Source: Anaerolineaceae bacterium UBA5838 (GTDB taxonomy: Bacteria > Chloroflexota > Anaerolineae > Anaerolineales > Anaerolineaceae). Taken from it: DNA of 51,041 bases. Below the pieces are notes generated by a model. That model did not search any database and had not been told where the DNA came from. It saw only the letters and a list, made by a program, of their open reading frames with translations. The stretch is from the NCBI GenBank assembly GCA_002432795.1, contig DJGU01000092.1, positions 203 through 51,243 on the forward strand, written 5' to 3'. This document shows, piece after piece, positions 33,888 through 42,431 of the stretch; within the stretch, counting starts at the first letter, position 1; every line of letters begins with the position of its first letter. The translations under genes were made by a program, and so were the position numbers.

Positions 33888-34465
33888 AATCCTGGCAGCA
33901 GACACTGATGGGATTTTTGTTAGGACTGGTCGTGGTAGGGGCCATTATCCTGGTCGTTTCTCCCCAAAAAGGGCAACCAATCGCCCTGGTAACCCATACG
34001 CCCAACCTGACGCCAGACCCTACCTCAACGCCCAAACTTATCCGGGTTCATATCACAGGGTCAGTCAAACTTCCGGGCGTCTACACCTTGCCGGAAAACG
34101 CGCGTGTAGAAGACGCAATCCAGGCCGCCGGTGGACTGCAGGAGAGTTCTGATCCCCAATTGCTCAACCTTGCAGCCGCATTGGTGGATGGTCAGAGGAT
34201 ATACATTCCATCGGCGCAGGATGGGACCTTGTCGACAGACGATAGAGGATTGAGCATTCAAACATCCCCAATGGTCAACATAAACACGGCCAGTTTTGCC
34301 GAGCTGGACAGTTTGCCGGGCATTGGTGAGGTAAAAGCGCAAGCCATCTTGGATTACCGGCAGAAAAATGGACTTTTCACCGCGCTTGAAGATTTGCTGA
34401 AAGTGGACGGCATCAGCCAGTCTCTTTTTGAAAAGCTGGTGGGGCTGATCACACTTGGTGAATGA
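33884..34465 (+). CDS. ComEA-like SLBB / helix-hairpin-helix protein
   Basis: 193 residues. A membrane anchor helix at about 8-27, a Thr/Pro linker, an SLBB domain (IRVHITGSVKLPGVYTLP ... GRIYIP-like), and C-terminal helix-hairpin-helix motifs (NINTASFAELDSLPGIGEVKA, then LLKVDGISQSLFEKL). ComEA proteins bind incoming DNA during transformation. Genes for other competence proteins (comEC, comF) are absent nearby, so a DNA-uptake role is probable but not proven by context. Confidence 0.8.
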   Translation: MKSWQQTLMGFLLGLVVVGAIILVVSPQKGQPIALVTHTPNLTPDPTSTPKLIRVHITGSVKLPGVYTLPENARVEDAIQAAGGLQESSDPQLLNLAAALVDGQRIYIPSAQDGTLSTDDRGLSIQTSPMVNINTASFAELDSLPGIGEVKAQAILDYRQKNGLFTALEDLLKVDGISQSLFEKLVGLITLGE

Positions 34466-34496
34466 GATTGCAGGAAGAGACAGGTATAATAAAACC

Positions 34497-34943
34497 ATGG
34501 ACCTAAAAGAACGTTTGCAAGCAGACTTAATCCACGCCATGAAAACCCATGATGATACTAAAAAGTGGGTGGTCAAAATGATCAAAGCAGCCATCCAACT
34601 GGCAGAAGTTGCCAAGGGCAATGAACTTGACCAGGAAGAAATCATTGCAATTATTCAAAAGGAAATCAAAACCCGTCAGGAAGCCAGGTCTGACGCTGAG
34701 AAGGCACATCGCGAAGACCTGGTGGCACAAGCTGACGCGGAAATTGCCTGCTTAAAAACCTATCTGCCGGCGCAATTAAATCCCGAGGAATTGCAGGATT
34801 TGGTTCGCAGCGTGATCGCGCAATGCAATGCCACCTCAATCAAGGACATGGGCGTTGTGATGAAGACTCTCCAACCCCTGTTGGCAGGAAGAGCCAGTAA
34901 CGCTGAAGCCAGCCGCGTGGTGCGGGAATTTCTGACAGGATAA
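34497..34943 (+). CDS. yqeY: GatB/YqeY domain protein
   Basis: 148 residues, starting at ATG 34497. The longer frame from 34455 adds residues not seen in the family. MDLKERLQADLIHAMK and the block TRQEARSDAEKAHREDLVAQADAE are typical of YqeY, and the C-terminal helical domain resembles the tail of GatB that contacts tRNA. The exact role is not settled. TATAAT stands 6 bases before the ATG, with no ribosome binding site in place, suggesting a leaderless start. Confidence 0.88.
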   Translation: MDLKERLQADLIHAMKTHDDTKKWVVKMIKAAIQLAEVAKGNELDQEEIIAIIQKEIKTRQEARSDAEKAHREDLVAQADAEIACLKTYLPAQLNPEELQDLVRSVIAQCNATSIKDMGVVMKTLQPLLAGRASNAEASRVVREFLTG

Positions 34944-34947
34944 ACGC

Positions 34948-37086
34948 ATGGCAGGAAAAACAGGCACAGAAAATTCAGGCAAGAAAGCCACCCACGGAAT
35001 GCTCAAAGTCCTCATTCTGGTCATTTCGTGTCTTTTAGCCTTTGCTTGCCTTGTCTTGCCTGATATCCTGAGTGACCAAAGCGAATCCGTCCGCATCGGA
35101 CAAGTTGCCCCACAAGAAATAACTGCTCCTTATTCCATCACTTTTGAGTCCAAAGTCTTTACCGATCAGGCCCGCAATGAAGCCGCGGCGGCAGTTGAGC
35201 CAATTTTTCTCCCGGCAGATCCCAGCATTGCCAAAGCGCAGCTTGAAACACTCAACAACGCCCTCTATTTCTTCACTTCGGTTCGAAACGACAAGTTTTC
35301 AACCCAGCAGCAAAAACTCAATGATATGCGTTCAGCTGAAAAGCTTACTCTGAAGGATGAAGCTTACCAAGCCATTTTAGACCTCACGGACGAAGACTGG
35401 CAAGCCATCACCACAGAAGCGAATCGAGTACTCGAGTTGGTTTTGCGGGACAGTATACGCAATGACCAGATCGGTCGAACGCGCAGCAATTTACCAGCCG
35501 TCATTGATTTCGGATTCAAAAGCGATCAAACCCAGTTAATTACACTGATCGTCTCGCCGCTGATTGTCCCTACCAGCTTGTTTAGTGAAGAACAGACTCA
35601 GCAAGCCAGGGAAGCAGCCAGGAATAACGTGGAACCAATCACCAGGCAAATTATGGCAGGTGAAGTATTGGTTCGAAGGGGTCAAATTATTGATGATGCG
35701 GACCTGGAATCGCTGAACGTCTTCGGTTTGGGTGAGCCGAAAAACCGAAGGAATCTGCTCATCACCAGCGGTATTTTGGTTGCCGTCTGTGGTTTGATCT
35801 GCGCGACATACTACAATCGCCGGCGAAAATTCGAAGCCCTGATGGAAATCAGGACGATTGTCATGCTGGCGGTTTTCTTCCTGATATTCCTCGCGCTGGC
35901 TCGTTTCCTGGTGTTGGACCGCACTGTCATTCCCTGGCTCTATCCTGTAGCTGCCTTTGGACTGACAGTCGCGATTGTATTGCGGGTCGAAACCGGCATG
36001 TTAATGAGTATGTTACTGGCAATTCTGATTGTTTTCGGTCACCCACGCGACATGGAGCTGGCCCTCTTTTATATCCTTCCAACCTTTGCCGGCATCTTCG
36101 TGATCGGGCGTGCAAGGAGGATCAGCTCGTTTATTGGCACTGGTGCCGTAGTGAGCCTGGTTGGCATAGCTATGGTCCTCATTTTCCGGATTGGCGACTC
36201 TTTCACGGATTGGATGGGCTTAGCCTCGCTGATTGCTTCTGCATTGCTTAATGGTCTCGCCGCTGGTACGCTGACAATTCTGTTCGAATACATTTTTTCC
36301 TTTGTTCTTGATATTCCCACCGCCCTGCAGTTGATGGACATTTCCAGACCCGATCACCCATTGATGCAGCATGTGCTCCAGACCATGCCCGGCTCCTACC
36401 AACATAGCCTCCAAGTCTCCAACCTGGCAGAACAAGCCGCCGAAGCCATCGGGGCTGACAGGCTGCTGGTCAGAGTTGGCGCTCTTTATCATGACGTTGG
36501 TAAATCCGTAAACCCCGGTTTCTTTGTTGAGAATCAAGTCCGCGACAGCGTTAACCCCCACGACGATATCTCCCCGGAAGTAGCCGCTGCAACCATCATC
36601 AAGCATGTCACCGATGGGGTCGCCATTGCAAAACGCTATCGTTTGCCTTCCAGGGTGATCGACTTCATCCGCGAACACCACGGCACAATGATTACCCGCT
36701 ACCAGTACGGAAAGGCTCGCTCATCAGCTCAAAATCCCGACGAAGTCGATCCGGAAATGTTCAGATATCCAGGGCCTGCTCCCCGCTCGAAAGAAACAGC
36801 TATCCTGATGCTTGCTGATGGCACTGAAGCCAGGTCCCGTGCTGAAAACGCCCGAACCGATGAAGAGATCCTTGAGGCCATCAACGCGGTTATCAACTCC
36901 TGCAAAGATGCCGGTCAATTTGACAATACCGACCTGACCCTAAAAGACCTGAGCACCATTCGGGATTCATTCTTCAAGACACTTCAACGGTCCTACCATC
37001 CTCGTATTCAATACCCTGATTCCAAACGCGGAAAGACTGAACCGGTCAATGTCACAATTCAACCAATGACAGCTTCAGAAGAATAA
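34948..37086 (+). CDS. 7TM-HD cyclic-di-AMP phosphodiesterase, PgpH-like
   Basis: 712 residues. An N-terminal helix at about 19-38, an extracytoplasmic domain (about 45-265), a seven-helix membrane unit (about 270-455), and a cytoplasmic HD domain with the paired metal site near H486 and HD at about 514-515 (ALYHDVGKS). This is the architecture of Listeria PgpH, which cleaves cyclic di-AMP, and the gene stands between yqeY and ybeY as in many Gram-positive-type clusters. Start ATG 34948, 4 bases after yqeY. Confidence 0.88.
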   Translation: MAGKTGTENSGKKATHGMLKVLILVISCLLAFACLVLPDILSDQSESVRIGQVAPQEITAPYSITFESKVFTDQARNEAAAAVEPIFLPADPSIAKAQLETLNNALYFFTSVRNDKFSTQQQKLNDMRSAEKLTLKDEAYQAILDLTDEDWQAITTEANRVLELVLRDSIRNDQIGRTRSNLPAVIDFGFKSDQTQLITLIVSPLIVPTSLFSEEQTQQAREAARNNVEPITRQIMAGEVLVRRGQIIDDADLESLNVFGLGEPKNRRNLLITSGILVAVCGLICATYYNRRRKFEALMEIRTIVMLAVFFLIFLALARFLVLDRTVIPWLYPVAAFGLTVAIVLRVETGMLMSMLLAILIVFGHPRDMELALFYILPTFAGIFVIGRARRISSFIGTGAVVSLVGIAMVLIFRIGDSFTDWMGLASLIASALLNGLAAGTLTILFEYIFSFVLDIPTALQLMDISRPDHPLMQHVLQTMPGSYQHSLQVSNLAEQAAEAIGADRLLVRVGALYHDVGKSVNPGFFVENQVRDSVNPHDDISPEVAAATIIKHVTDGVAIAKRYRLPSRVIDFIREHHGTMITRYQYGKARSSAQNPDEVDPEMFRYPGPAPRSKETAILMLADGTEARSRAENARTDEEILEAINAVINSCKDAGQFDNTDLTLKDLSTIRDSFFKTLQRSYHPRIQYPDSKRGKTEPVNVTIQPMTASEE

Positions 37087-37087
37087 T

Positions 37088-37552
37088 ATGCTCACGATAA
37101 AATCACGCCGTACGATCCAGAAAGAACTGGACGTAAAACGATTACAAAGAGCCAGCGCAACCGTCTTCAGCTTGCTTGAATTTGAAACCCAACCGGAGAT
37201 CACACTCCAGATTACAGACGATCAAACAATTCAGAAATTCAACCTTCAATATCGTGACATTGACGAAGTTACGGATGTACTTTCATTCGAAAACGCCTTT
37301 ACTGATCCGGAGAGCGGTGAAACTTATCTGGGAGATATTCTTATTTCCTATGAGACAGCAAAGAGTCAGGCCGACACCCGCGGACTGCAATTAATGGATG
37401 AGCTTGAAATGCTGCTCGTTCACGGCATTTTGCATCTGGCCGGCATGGATCATGGCTCAACCCCCCAGTGGCAGGAAATGTCCACTCTGCAGGATAAGAT
37501 CCTCGCGGAACTCAGCAACCCCATCCAAAAAAGTATTCACAAACCAGAATAA
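37088..37552 (+). CDS. ybeY: Endoribonuclease YbeY
   Basis: 154 residues. The zinc motif H112-G-I-L-H116-L-A-G-M-D-H122 is intact; VTDVLSFE and YLGDILIS are the family blocks. YbeY matures 16S rRNA ends and takes part in ribosome quality control. It starts right after the HD gene (1 base) in the same operon. The 182 bases after it hold a perfect 7-bp dyad (CAGGAAG 37576-37582 with CTTCCTG 37597-37603), without T-run. Confidence 0.92.
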   Translation: MLTIKSRRTIQKELDVKRLQRASATVFSLLEFETQPEITLQITDDQTIQKFNLQYRDIDEVTDVLSFENAFTDPESGETYLGDILISYETAKSQADTRGLQLMDELEMLLVHGILHLAGMDHGSTPQWQEMSTLQDKILAELSNPIQKSIHKPE

Positions 37553-37665
37553 TTTCTGCACCCTTTCTAATGCCACAGGAAGAACTGTACGTTAAGCTTC
37601 CTGGAGTCGAATCTAACCCGCTTCTCAGACTGAAAGCTATAATTCTGGTACAATCCAACCAGGCG

Positions 37666-37693
37666 ATCGCACTATTCTCTTGACCTGTGCGAT
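37666..37693. promoter_or_regulatory. Dyad with TTGACC box upstream of argF
   Basis: ATCGCAC (37666-37672) and GTGCGAT (37687-37693) form a perfect inverted repeat with a 14-base centre that contains TTGACC, a -35-like box. TATGCC follows the box after 17 bases. A regulator bound here could control argF-rocD. The SD AGGAG lies before ATG 37735. Confidence 0.4.
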
Positions 37694-37734
37694 TCTATTG
37701 AATATGCCAAAAAAAGGAGATTGTAGGAGTAAAT

Positions 37735-38661
37735 ATGCACAAAGATTTCTTGGATATTATCGATTACACCCCCGAAGAGCTGCTTGCCCTGCTTGATTTA
37801 GCCAGGAGGCTAAAGGAAGAGTATCAGGCAGGCGGCAATCAGCCAACCCTGAAGGGTAAAGTGTTGGCACTAATTTTCCAAAAGCCTTCACTGCGAACCC
37901 GTGTCAGCTTCGATATGGGTATGCGCCACCTCGGAGGAGACGCACTGTATCTCTCACCAAATGAGATTGGACTGGGCAAGCGCGAGTCCATTGCCGACAT
38001 CGCCCGGGTGCTCTCGGGCATGGTACACGGCATCATGGCGCGCGTCTTTGAGCACCAACACGTGCTCGAGCTCGCAAAATGGTCCTCCATCCCGGTCATC
38101 AACGGTCTCAGTGACTACAGTCATCCCTGCCAGGCGATGGCAGACATCATGACCGTCTATGAAGAATTTGGCAAAATCAAAGATGTCAACATCACTTATG
38201 TCGGCGATGGAAACAATGTGGCTGTTTCCCTGATGCAGATATCCGCCAAATTGGGCGCAAATTTTACAATTGCCAATCCAATAGATTATGACATGCCGGC
38301 AGAAGCGATCGAGACTGTCAAACCAATCGCGGCTGTCAGCGGCAGCAAATTATCTTTTCTTAACGATCCTCACGAAGCCGTCAAGGGTGCTCACGTGATC
38401 TATACCGACACCTGGACAAGCATGGGGCAAGAAGAGGAAACTGCTAAACGTGAATTGGTCTTTCCCCCATATCAGGTCAATGACCAATTGGTAGCTGAAG
38501 CCGATCCTGAAGTGATTGTCATGCACTGCCTGCCCGCTCACCGAAACCAGGAAATTACAGACGAAGTCGCCGACGGACCTCACTCACGCCTCTTCCCCCA
38601 GGCACACAATCGTCTGCACGCACAGAAAGCCATTCTGCAAACACTATTAGGAGAGAAATAA
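37735..38661 (+). CDS. argF: Ornithine carbamoyltransferase
   Basis: 308 residues. S52-L-R-T-R56 is the carbamoyl-phosphate loop (PSLRTRVSF), a DxxSMG-type ornithine loop appears as DTWTSMGQEEE, and H264-C-L-P binds ornithine. Converts ornithine plus carbamoyl phosphate to citrulline. An upstream region with a dyad separates it from ybeY. The stop TAA is followed at once by the ATG of rocD. Pairing with an ornithine aminotransferase places it at the ornithine branch point; biosynthetic or catabolic direction cannot be told from sequence. Confidence 0.93.
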   Translation: MHKDFLDIIDYTPEELLALLDLARRLKEEYQAGGNQPTLKGKVLALIFQKPSLRTRVSFDMGMRHLGGDALYLSPNEIGLGKRESIADIARVLSGMVHGIMARVFEHQHVLELAKWSSIPVINGLSDYSHPCQAMADIMTVYEEFGKIKDVNITYVGDGNNVAVSLMQISAKLGANFTIANPIDYDMPAEAIETVKPIAAVSGSKLSFLNDPHEAVKGAHVIYTDTWTSMGQEEETAKRELVFPPYQVNDQLVAEADPEVIVMHCLPAHRNQEITDEVADGPHSRLFPQAHNRLHAQKAILQTLLGEK

Positions 38662-39861
38662 ATGAACACGAAAGACTACATTGAAATCGAAGACCAATAC
38701 GGCGCACATAATTACAAACCGCTGAGTGTTGTGCTTTCTGAGGGCAAAGGCGTTTGGGTTTGGGATGTTGAGGGCAAAAAATACCTTGACTGTCTCAGTG
38801 CATATTCCGCTCTCAATCAGGGGCACTGCCATCCGCACATCGTCAAGGCCATGGTTGACCAGGCACAAAAAATTGCTCTGACCTCACGCGCCTTCCGCAA
38901 CGACAGACTTGGCCAGTTATACAAAAAACTGGTTGATCTCACCGGTTATGAGCGCGTGTTGCCCATGAACAGCGGCGCGGAAGCAGTTGAAACAGCTATC
39001 AAGGTTGCGCGCAAGTGGGCTTATGTGGTCAAGGGAGTTCCCAAGTATGAAGCCGAAATTATTGTTGCTGCTGGTAATTTCCATGGTCGCACCGTAACAA
39101 TCGTCTCTTTCTCTACTGAACAATTTTATAAGGAGGCCTTCGGACCTTTCACACCTGGTTTTAAAGTTGTCACGTACGGCAACATTGAAGAAATGAAAGC
39201 CGCCATCACACCTAATACGGCAGCTGTCATGCTGGAGCCAATTCAAGGCGAAAATGGCGTGGTTTTACCTCCAGATGGCTATCTCAAAGCAGTCTCAGAC
39301 TTGTGCAAAGAAAACAACGTTTTATTCATTGCTGATGAAATTCAAACAGGTCTTTGCCGAACTGGCAAGTGGTTTGCGTCTCAGCACGAAGACCTGCGTC
39401 CGGATGTAATCGTCATCGGCAAGGCTCTTTCTGGCGGTATGTATCCCGTTTCGGCAGTCCTGGCTGATGACGCGGTTTTGGGGTTATTCCAACCTGGCGA
39501 GCATGGTTCCACTTTTGGCGGCAGCCCACTCGCCGCGGCAGTAGCTGTGGCAGCCCTTGAAGTTCTGGATGAAGAACACCTGGCAGATCGCGCGACCGAG
39601 CTTGGCAATTACTTCATGTCAAAACTGCGCCAAATCAATTCACCCGTCGTTAAGGAAGTTCGCGGACGCGGCTTGCTGATCGGCGTTGAACTCTATCCTG
39701 AAGCTGGCGGAGCCCGCCGCTACTGCGAAATGCTGCAGGAAGCCGGCATCCTCGCGAAAGAAACACACGACAACGTGATCCGTTTTGCCCCACCGCTCGT
39801 CATCGAGAAAGAAACTCTCGACTGGGCACTCGAAATCATCGCGGATGTCTTGAAAAGATAA
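38662..39861 (+). CDS. rocD: Ornithine--oxo-acid transaminase
   Basis: 399 residues of class III PLP aminotransferases. PLP lysine K254 in IGKALSGGMYPVSAVLAD, acidic residue before it in LFIADEIQTGLCRTG, and MNSGAEAVETAIK for the phosphate pocket. The overall similarity, including NYKPLSVVLSEGKGVWVWD, points to ornithine delta-aminotransferase, giving glutamate semialdehyde for proline. The nearest alternative is acetylornithine aminotransferase. It follows argF with no gap, and precedes pyk by 11 bases. Confidence 0.88.
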   Translation: MNTKDYIEIEDQYGAHNYKPLSVVLSEGKGVWVWDVEGKKYLDCLSAYSALNQGHCHPHIVKAMVDQAQKIALTSRAFRNDRLGQLYKKLVDLTGYERVLPMNSGAEAVETAIKVARKWAYVVKGVPKYEAEIIVAAGNFHGRTVTIVSFSTEQFYKEAFGPFTPGFKVVTYGNIEEMKAAITPNTAAVMLEPIQGENGVVLPPDGYLKAVSDLCKENNVLFIADEIQTGLCRTGKWFASQHEDLRPDVIVIGKALSGGMYPVSAVLADDAVLGLFQPGEHGSTFGGSPLAAAVAVAALEVLDEEHLADRATELGNYFMSKLRQINSPVVKEVRGRGLLIGVELYPEAGGARRYCEMLQEAGILAKETHDNVIRFAPPLVIEKETLDWALEIIADVLKR

Positions 39862-39872
39862 GGAAATTTACT

Positions 39873-41315
39873 ATGTACCGGTTTGCCAAGATAGTTGCCA
39901 CATTAGGTCCCAGCAGCTCTACTGAAGCCGTGCTAGTAGAGATGGTAAAAGCAGGCATGGATGTCTGCCGTTTGAATTTTTCACACGGGTCCCACGAAGA
40001 CCACGGCGAGAAAATCAAGTTGATTCGGAAAATCTCAAAAGATCTTGGCAAACCTGTTTCAATCCTCATGGACCTCCAGGGTCCCAAACTACGAATCGGC
40101 GTCTTACCGGATGGGGTTATTAAGCTCCGGTCCGGACAAGAAGTCGCATTATCTTCCCGCGAAGACCCACAAAATCTACCCGAGGGCGTGGTTTTCATTC
40201 CCTTTGACGTTCCTAAATTGCATGAAGCCCTTGTTCCCGGCAACCATATCCTCCTGGATGACGGTCAGCTCGAGTTTGAAGTGCTGCGCCTGGATGGTGA
40301 AACCATTTATGCAAGGGTCATCCTTGGCGGCAACCTGAAATCCCACAAGGGCGTCAACCTTCCCGGCTCCAATCTCGACATTCCCGTTCTTACTGCCAAG
40401 GATCTCGAAGATCTTAAGTTTGGGCTCGAGGCAGGGGTTGACCTCGTGGCGATTTCCTTCGTCAAAAAAGCATCAGATATCGAAATGGTGCAAGATACTA
40501 TGCGCAATATAGTGGGTAATCGACGCTTACCCCCCATTGTTGCCAAATTAGAGCGCCCTGAAGCGATCACCAACCTGGAGGAGATCATCAAAGTAACCGA
40601 TGGTGTGATGGTCGCCCGCGGCGATCTGGGCGTGGAGATCTCGCCTGCCCTGGTACCATCGGTTCAAAAAGAAATTATCAAAAAAGCAAACAACCTGGGT
40701 AAATTTGTGATCACTGCCACCCAAATGCTTGAATCGATGATCAACAATCCCCGCCCCACCCGTGCTGAAGCAGCCGATGTGGCCAATGCAATTTTTGATG
40801 GCACCGACGCCGTCATGCTTTCCGCCGAATCTGCTGCCGGTAAATATCCGGTCCAAAGCATCCGCATGATGGCAAACATCATTTTGGAGTCTGAAAGCCA
40901 TGCGGCTGATTGGGGACACCACAACATTCTGCAAGCCGACATCTCGAATGATGATGCTATCGTCATTTCTCATGCCGCGCGCGATATGACTCAGGATACA
41001 GATGTGGATGCGATTGTGGTCTTTACACGTTCCGGGACTTCGGCTCTCTGGATCAGCAAGACCAAACCAAACGTACCAATTTTTGCCTTCACACCGGAAC
41101 TCAGCACCTACCAGTGGCTGGGAATCTGTTGGGGCGTCACACCCTTCCGCGTTCCACACGCCGACACCCTGGAAACTATGGTCACTCATGTCGAGACGGC
41201 ACTGACCGCTGCAACCGCCCTGAAAGGTGGTGACCAGGTTGTTGTTATCTCCGGCTTCCCCGTAGGAGCATTCACCAGCCCAAACCTTGCGATGCTTTAT
41301 ACCCTCAAAGGCTGA
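39873..41315 (+). CDS. pyk: Pyruvate kinase
   Basis: 480 residues, standard bacterial length. IVATLGPSSS at the N-terminus, RLNFSHGSHEDH, MDLQGPKLRIG, the catalytic MVARGDLGVEI and the K/Mg block TATQMLESMINNPRPTRAEA are present, as is the C-terminal regulatory domain. Final glycolytic step, forming ATP and pyruvate. Possibly co-transcribed with argF-rocD. It is followed by a perfect hairpin terminator shared with the convergent korB. Confidence 0.95.
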   Translation: MYRFAKIVATLGPSSSTEAVLVEMVKAGMDVCRLNFSHGSHEDHGEKIKLIRKISKDLGKPVSILMDLQGPKLRIGVLPDGVIKLRSGQEVALSSREDPQNLPEGVVFIPFDVPKLHEALVPGNHILLDDGQLEFEVLRLDGETIYARVILGGNLKSHKGVNLPGSNLDIPVLTAKDLEDLKFGLEAGVDLVAISFVKKASDIEMVQDTMRNIVGNRRLPPIVAKLERPEAITNLEEIIKVTDGVMVARGDLGVEISPALVPSVQKEIIKKANNLGKFVITATQMLESMINNPRPTRAEAADVANAIFDGTDAVMLSAESAAGKYPVQSIRMMANIILESESHAADWGHHNILQADISNDDAIVISHAARDMTQDTDVDAIVVFTRSGTSALWISKTKPNVPIFAFTPELSTYQWLGICWGVTPFRVPHADTLETMVTHVETALTAATALKGGDQVVVISGFPVGAFTSPNLAMLYTLKG

Positions 41316-41357
41316 TGCAATCTATCAGGAACAATCTCCAAGGCTTTTGTCATTCAC

Positions 41358-41389
41358 AAAAAAACCGGTCTGAAAAGACCGGTTTTTTT
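41358..41389. terminator. Bidirectional intrinsic terminator between pyk and korB
   Basis: AAAAACCGGTC - TGAA - AAGACCGGTTTTT: a perfect stem of AACCGGTCT-type pairing with A-run before and T-run after, so it can stop transcription from both sides. The best intrinsic terminator in the window. Confidence 0.9.
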
Positions 41390-41399
41390 CTAATTTTTG

Positions 41400-42431
41400 C
41401 TAATAGAGCGTGGCATTTATTGCCTCAAGCGACTCGCGGCTTGGGCGTAAGCGGTCTTTTGTGAGGCGATTGAGCGACTCCTCGGGAAGATCGTACTTCT
41501 CCTGGATGGTTGGGGGAACTCCTGAAAAATAGATCAAACCTGTCGCAAAATAATGATACTTATAGGACTCCGTCAGGAGATCCAAGGCAGCATGAAGATC
41601 AGTGGGATCATAATCCTTGTCGATCTTCTTTAACACCAAATAAGATCCATCCTGGAGCTGGATCTCACGATAAGAGCCTTCTTCAAAATTCTCAAGCTGA
41701 ATCTCTTCACGACTCTGAAAGTGCGCTATATCCTGGATAGGCGCTTCATGTTCTCGACCCCAGGAGTAAGATTGCAGGGCTTCGTCACGGTTGTTAAATG
41801 TGACACATGGGCTGATGACGTCGATCACAGCCACACCATTCTGAGACAAAGCAGCTTTGATCAACTGCTTCATCTGCTTCACATCCCCTGAGAAGGTGCG
41901 AGCCACAAAAGGCGCTCCACTGATCAGCGCCTCCATACACAGGTCAAGCGGAGGAAGAATATTGACACCCTGGTGCTTGAGCCTGAGACCCTGGTCGGAA
42001 GTGGCAGAAAATTGCCCCTTGGTGAGACCGTAACATCCATTGTTTTCGATGATGTAAACCATTGGCACATTGCGTCGGATGACATGTTTGAAGTGCCCCA
42101 TGCCAATACTGGCCGTGTCGCCATCGCCGGAGATGCCCAGAATTTTGATTGAAGGATCTCCAAAACAAGCCCCCGTCGCCAGGGTTGGCATTCGACCATG
42201 TATACCATTGAAGCCAAATGAGCGGTCGAGGAAATAATTTGCGCTCTTGCTTGAGCAGCCGATGCCGCTTATCTTCATTACTTTTTCAGGAGCAATGCCC
42301 AGCTCCCAGACAGCAGCCTGAATCTGATTTGAAATAGCATTATGACCGCAGCCTGGGCATAGGGTCGAGGGCTTTCCCTTATAGTCAGCCAGTGAGAGAC
42401 CGATCCGATTTAACTCAACGTGTTTTTCCAC
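41400..42431 (-). CDS. korB: 2-oxoacid:ferredoxin oxidoreductase, beta subunit
   Basis: 343 residues. LCPGCGHNAIS and the thiamine-diphosphate motif GDGDTASIGMGHF ... ENNGCYGLTKGQ are typical of KorB/PorB. It catalyses ferredoxin-linked oxidation (or reverse synthesis) of 2-oxoacids. GTG start at 42431 with AAGGAG nine bases upstream; overlaps the alpha-subunit gene by 17 bases. Two-subunit layout suggests 2-oxoglutarate, but another 2-oxoacid is possible. Confidence 0.9.
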   Translation of the reverse strand: MEKHVELNRIGLSLADYKGKPSTLCPGCGHNAISNQIQAAVWELGIAPEKVMKISGIGCSSKSANYFLDRSFGFNGIHGRMPTLATGACFGDPSIKILGISGDGDTASIGMGHFKHVIRRNVPMVYIIENNGCYGLTKGQFSATSDQGLRLKHQGVNILPPLDLCMEALISGAPFVARTFSGDVKQMKQLIKAALSQNGVAVIDVISPCVTFNNRDEALQSYSWGREHEAPIQDIAHFQSREEIQLENFEEGSYREIQLQDGSYLVLKKIDKDYDPTDLHAALDLLTESYKYHYFATGLIYFSGVPPTIQEKYDLPEESLNRLTKDRLRPSRESLEAINATLY

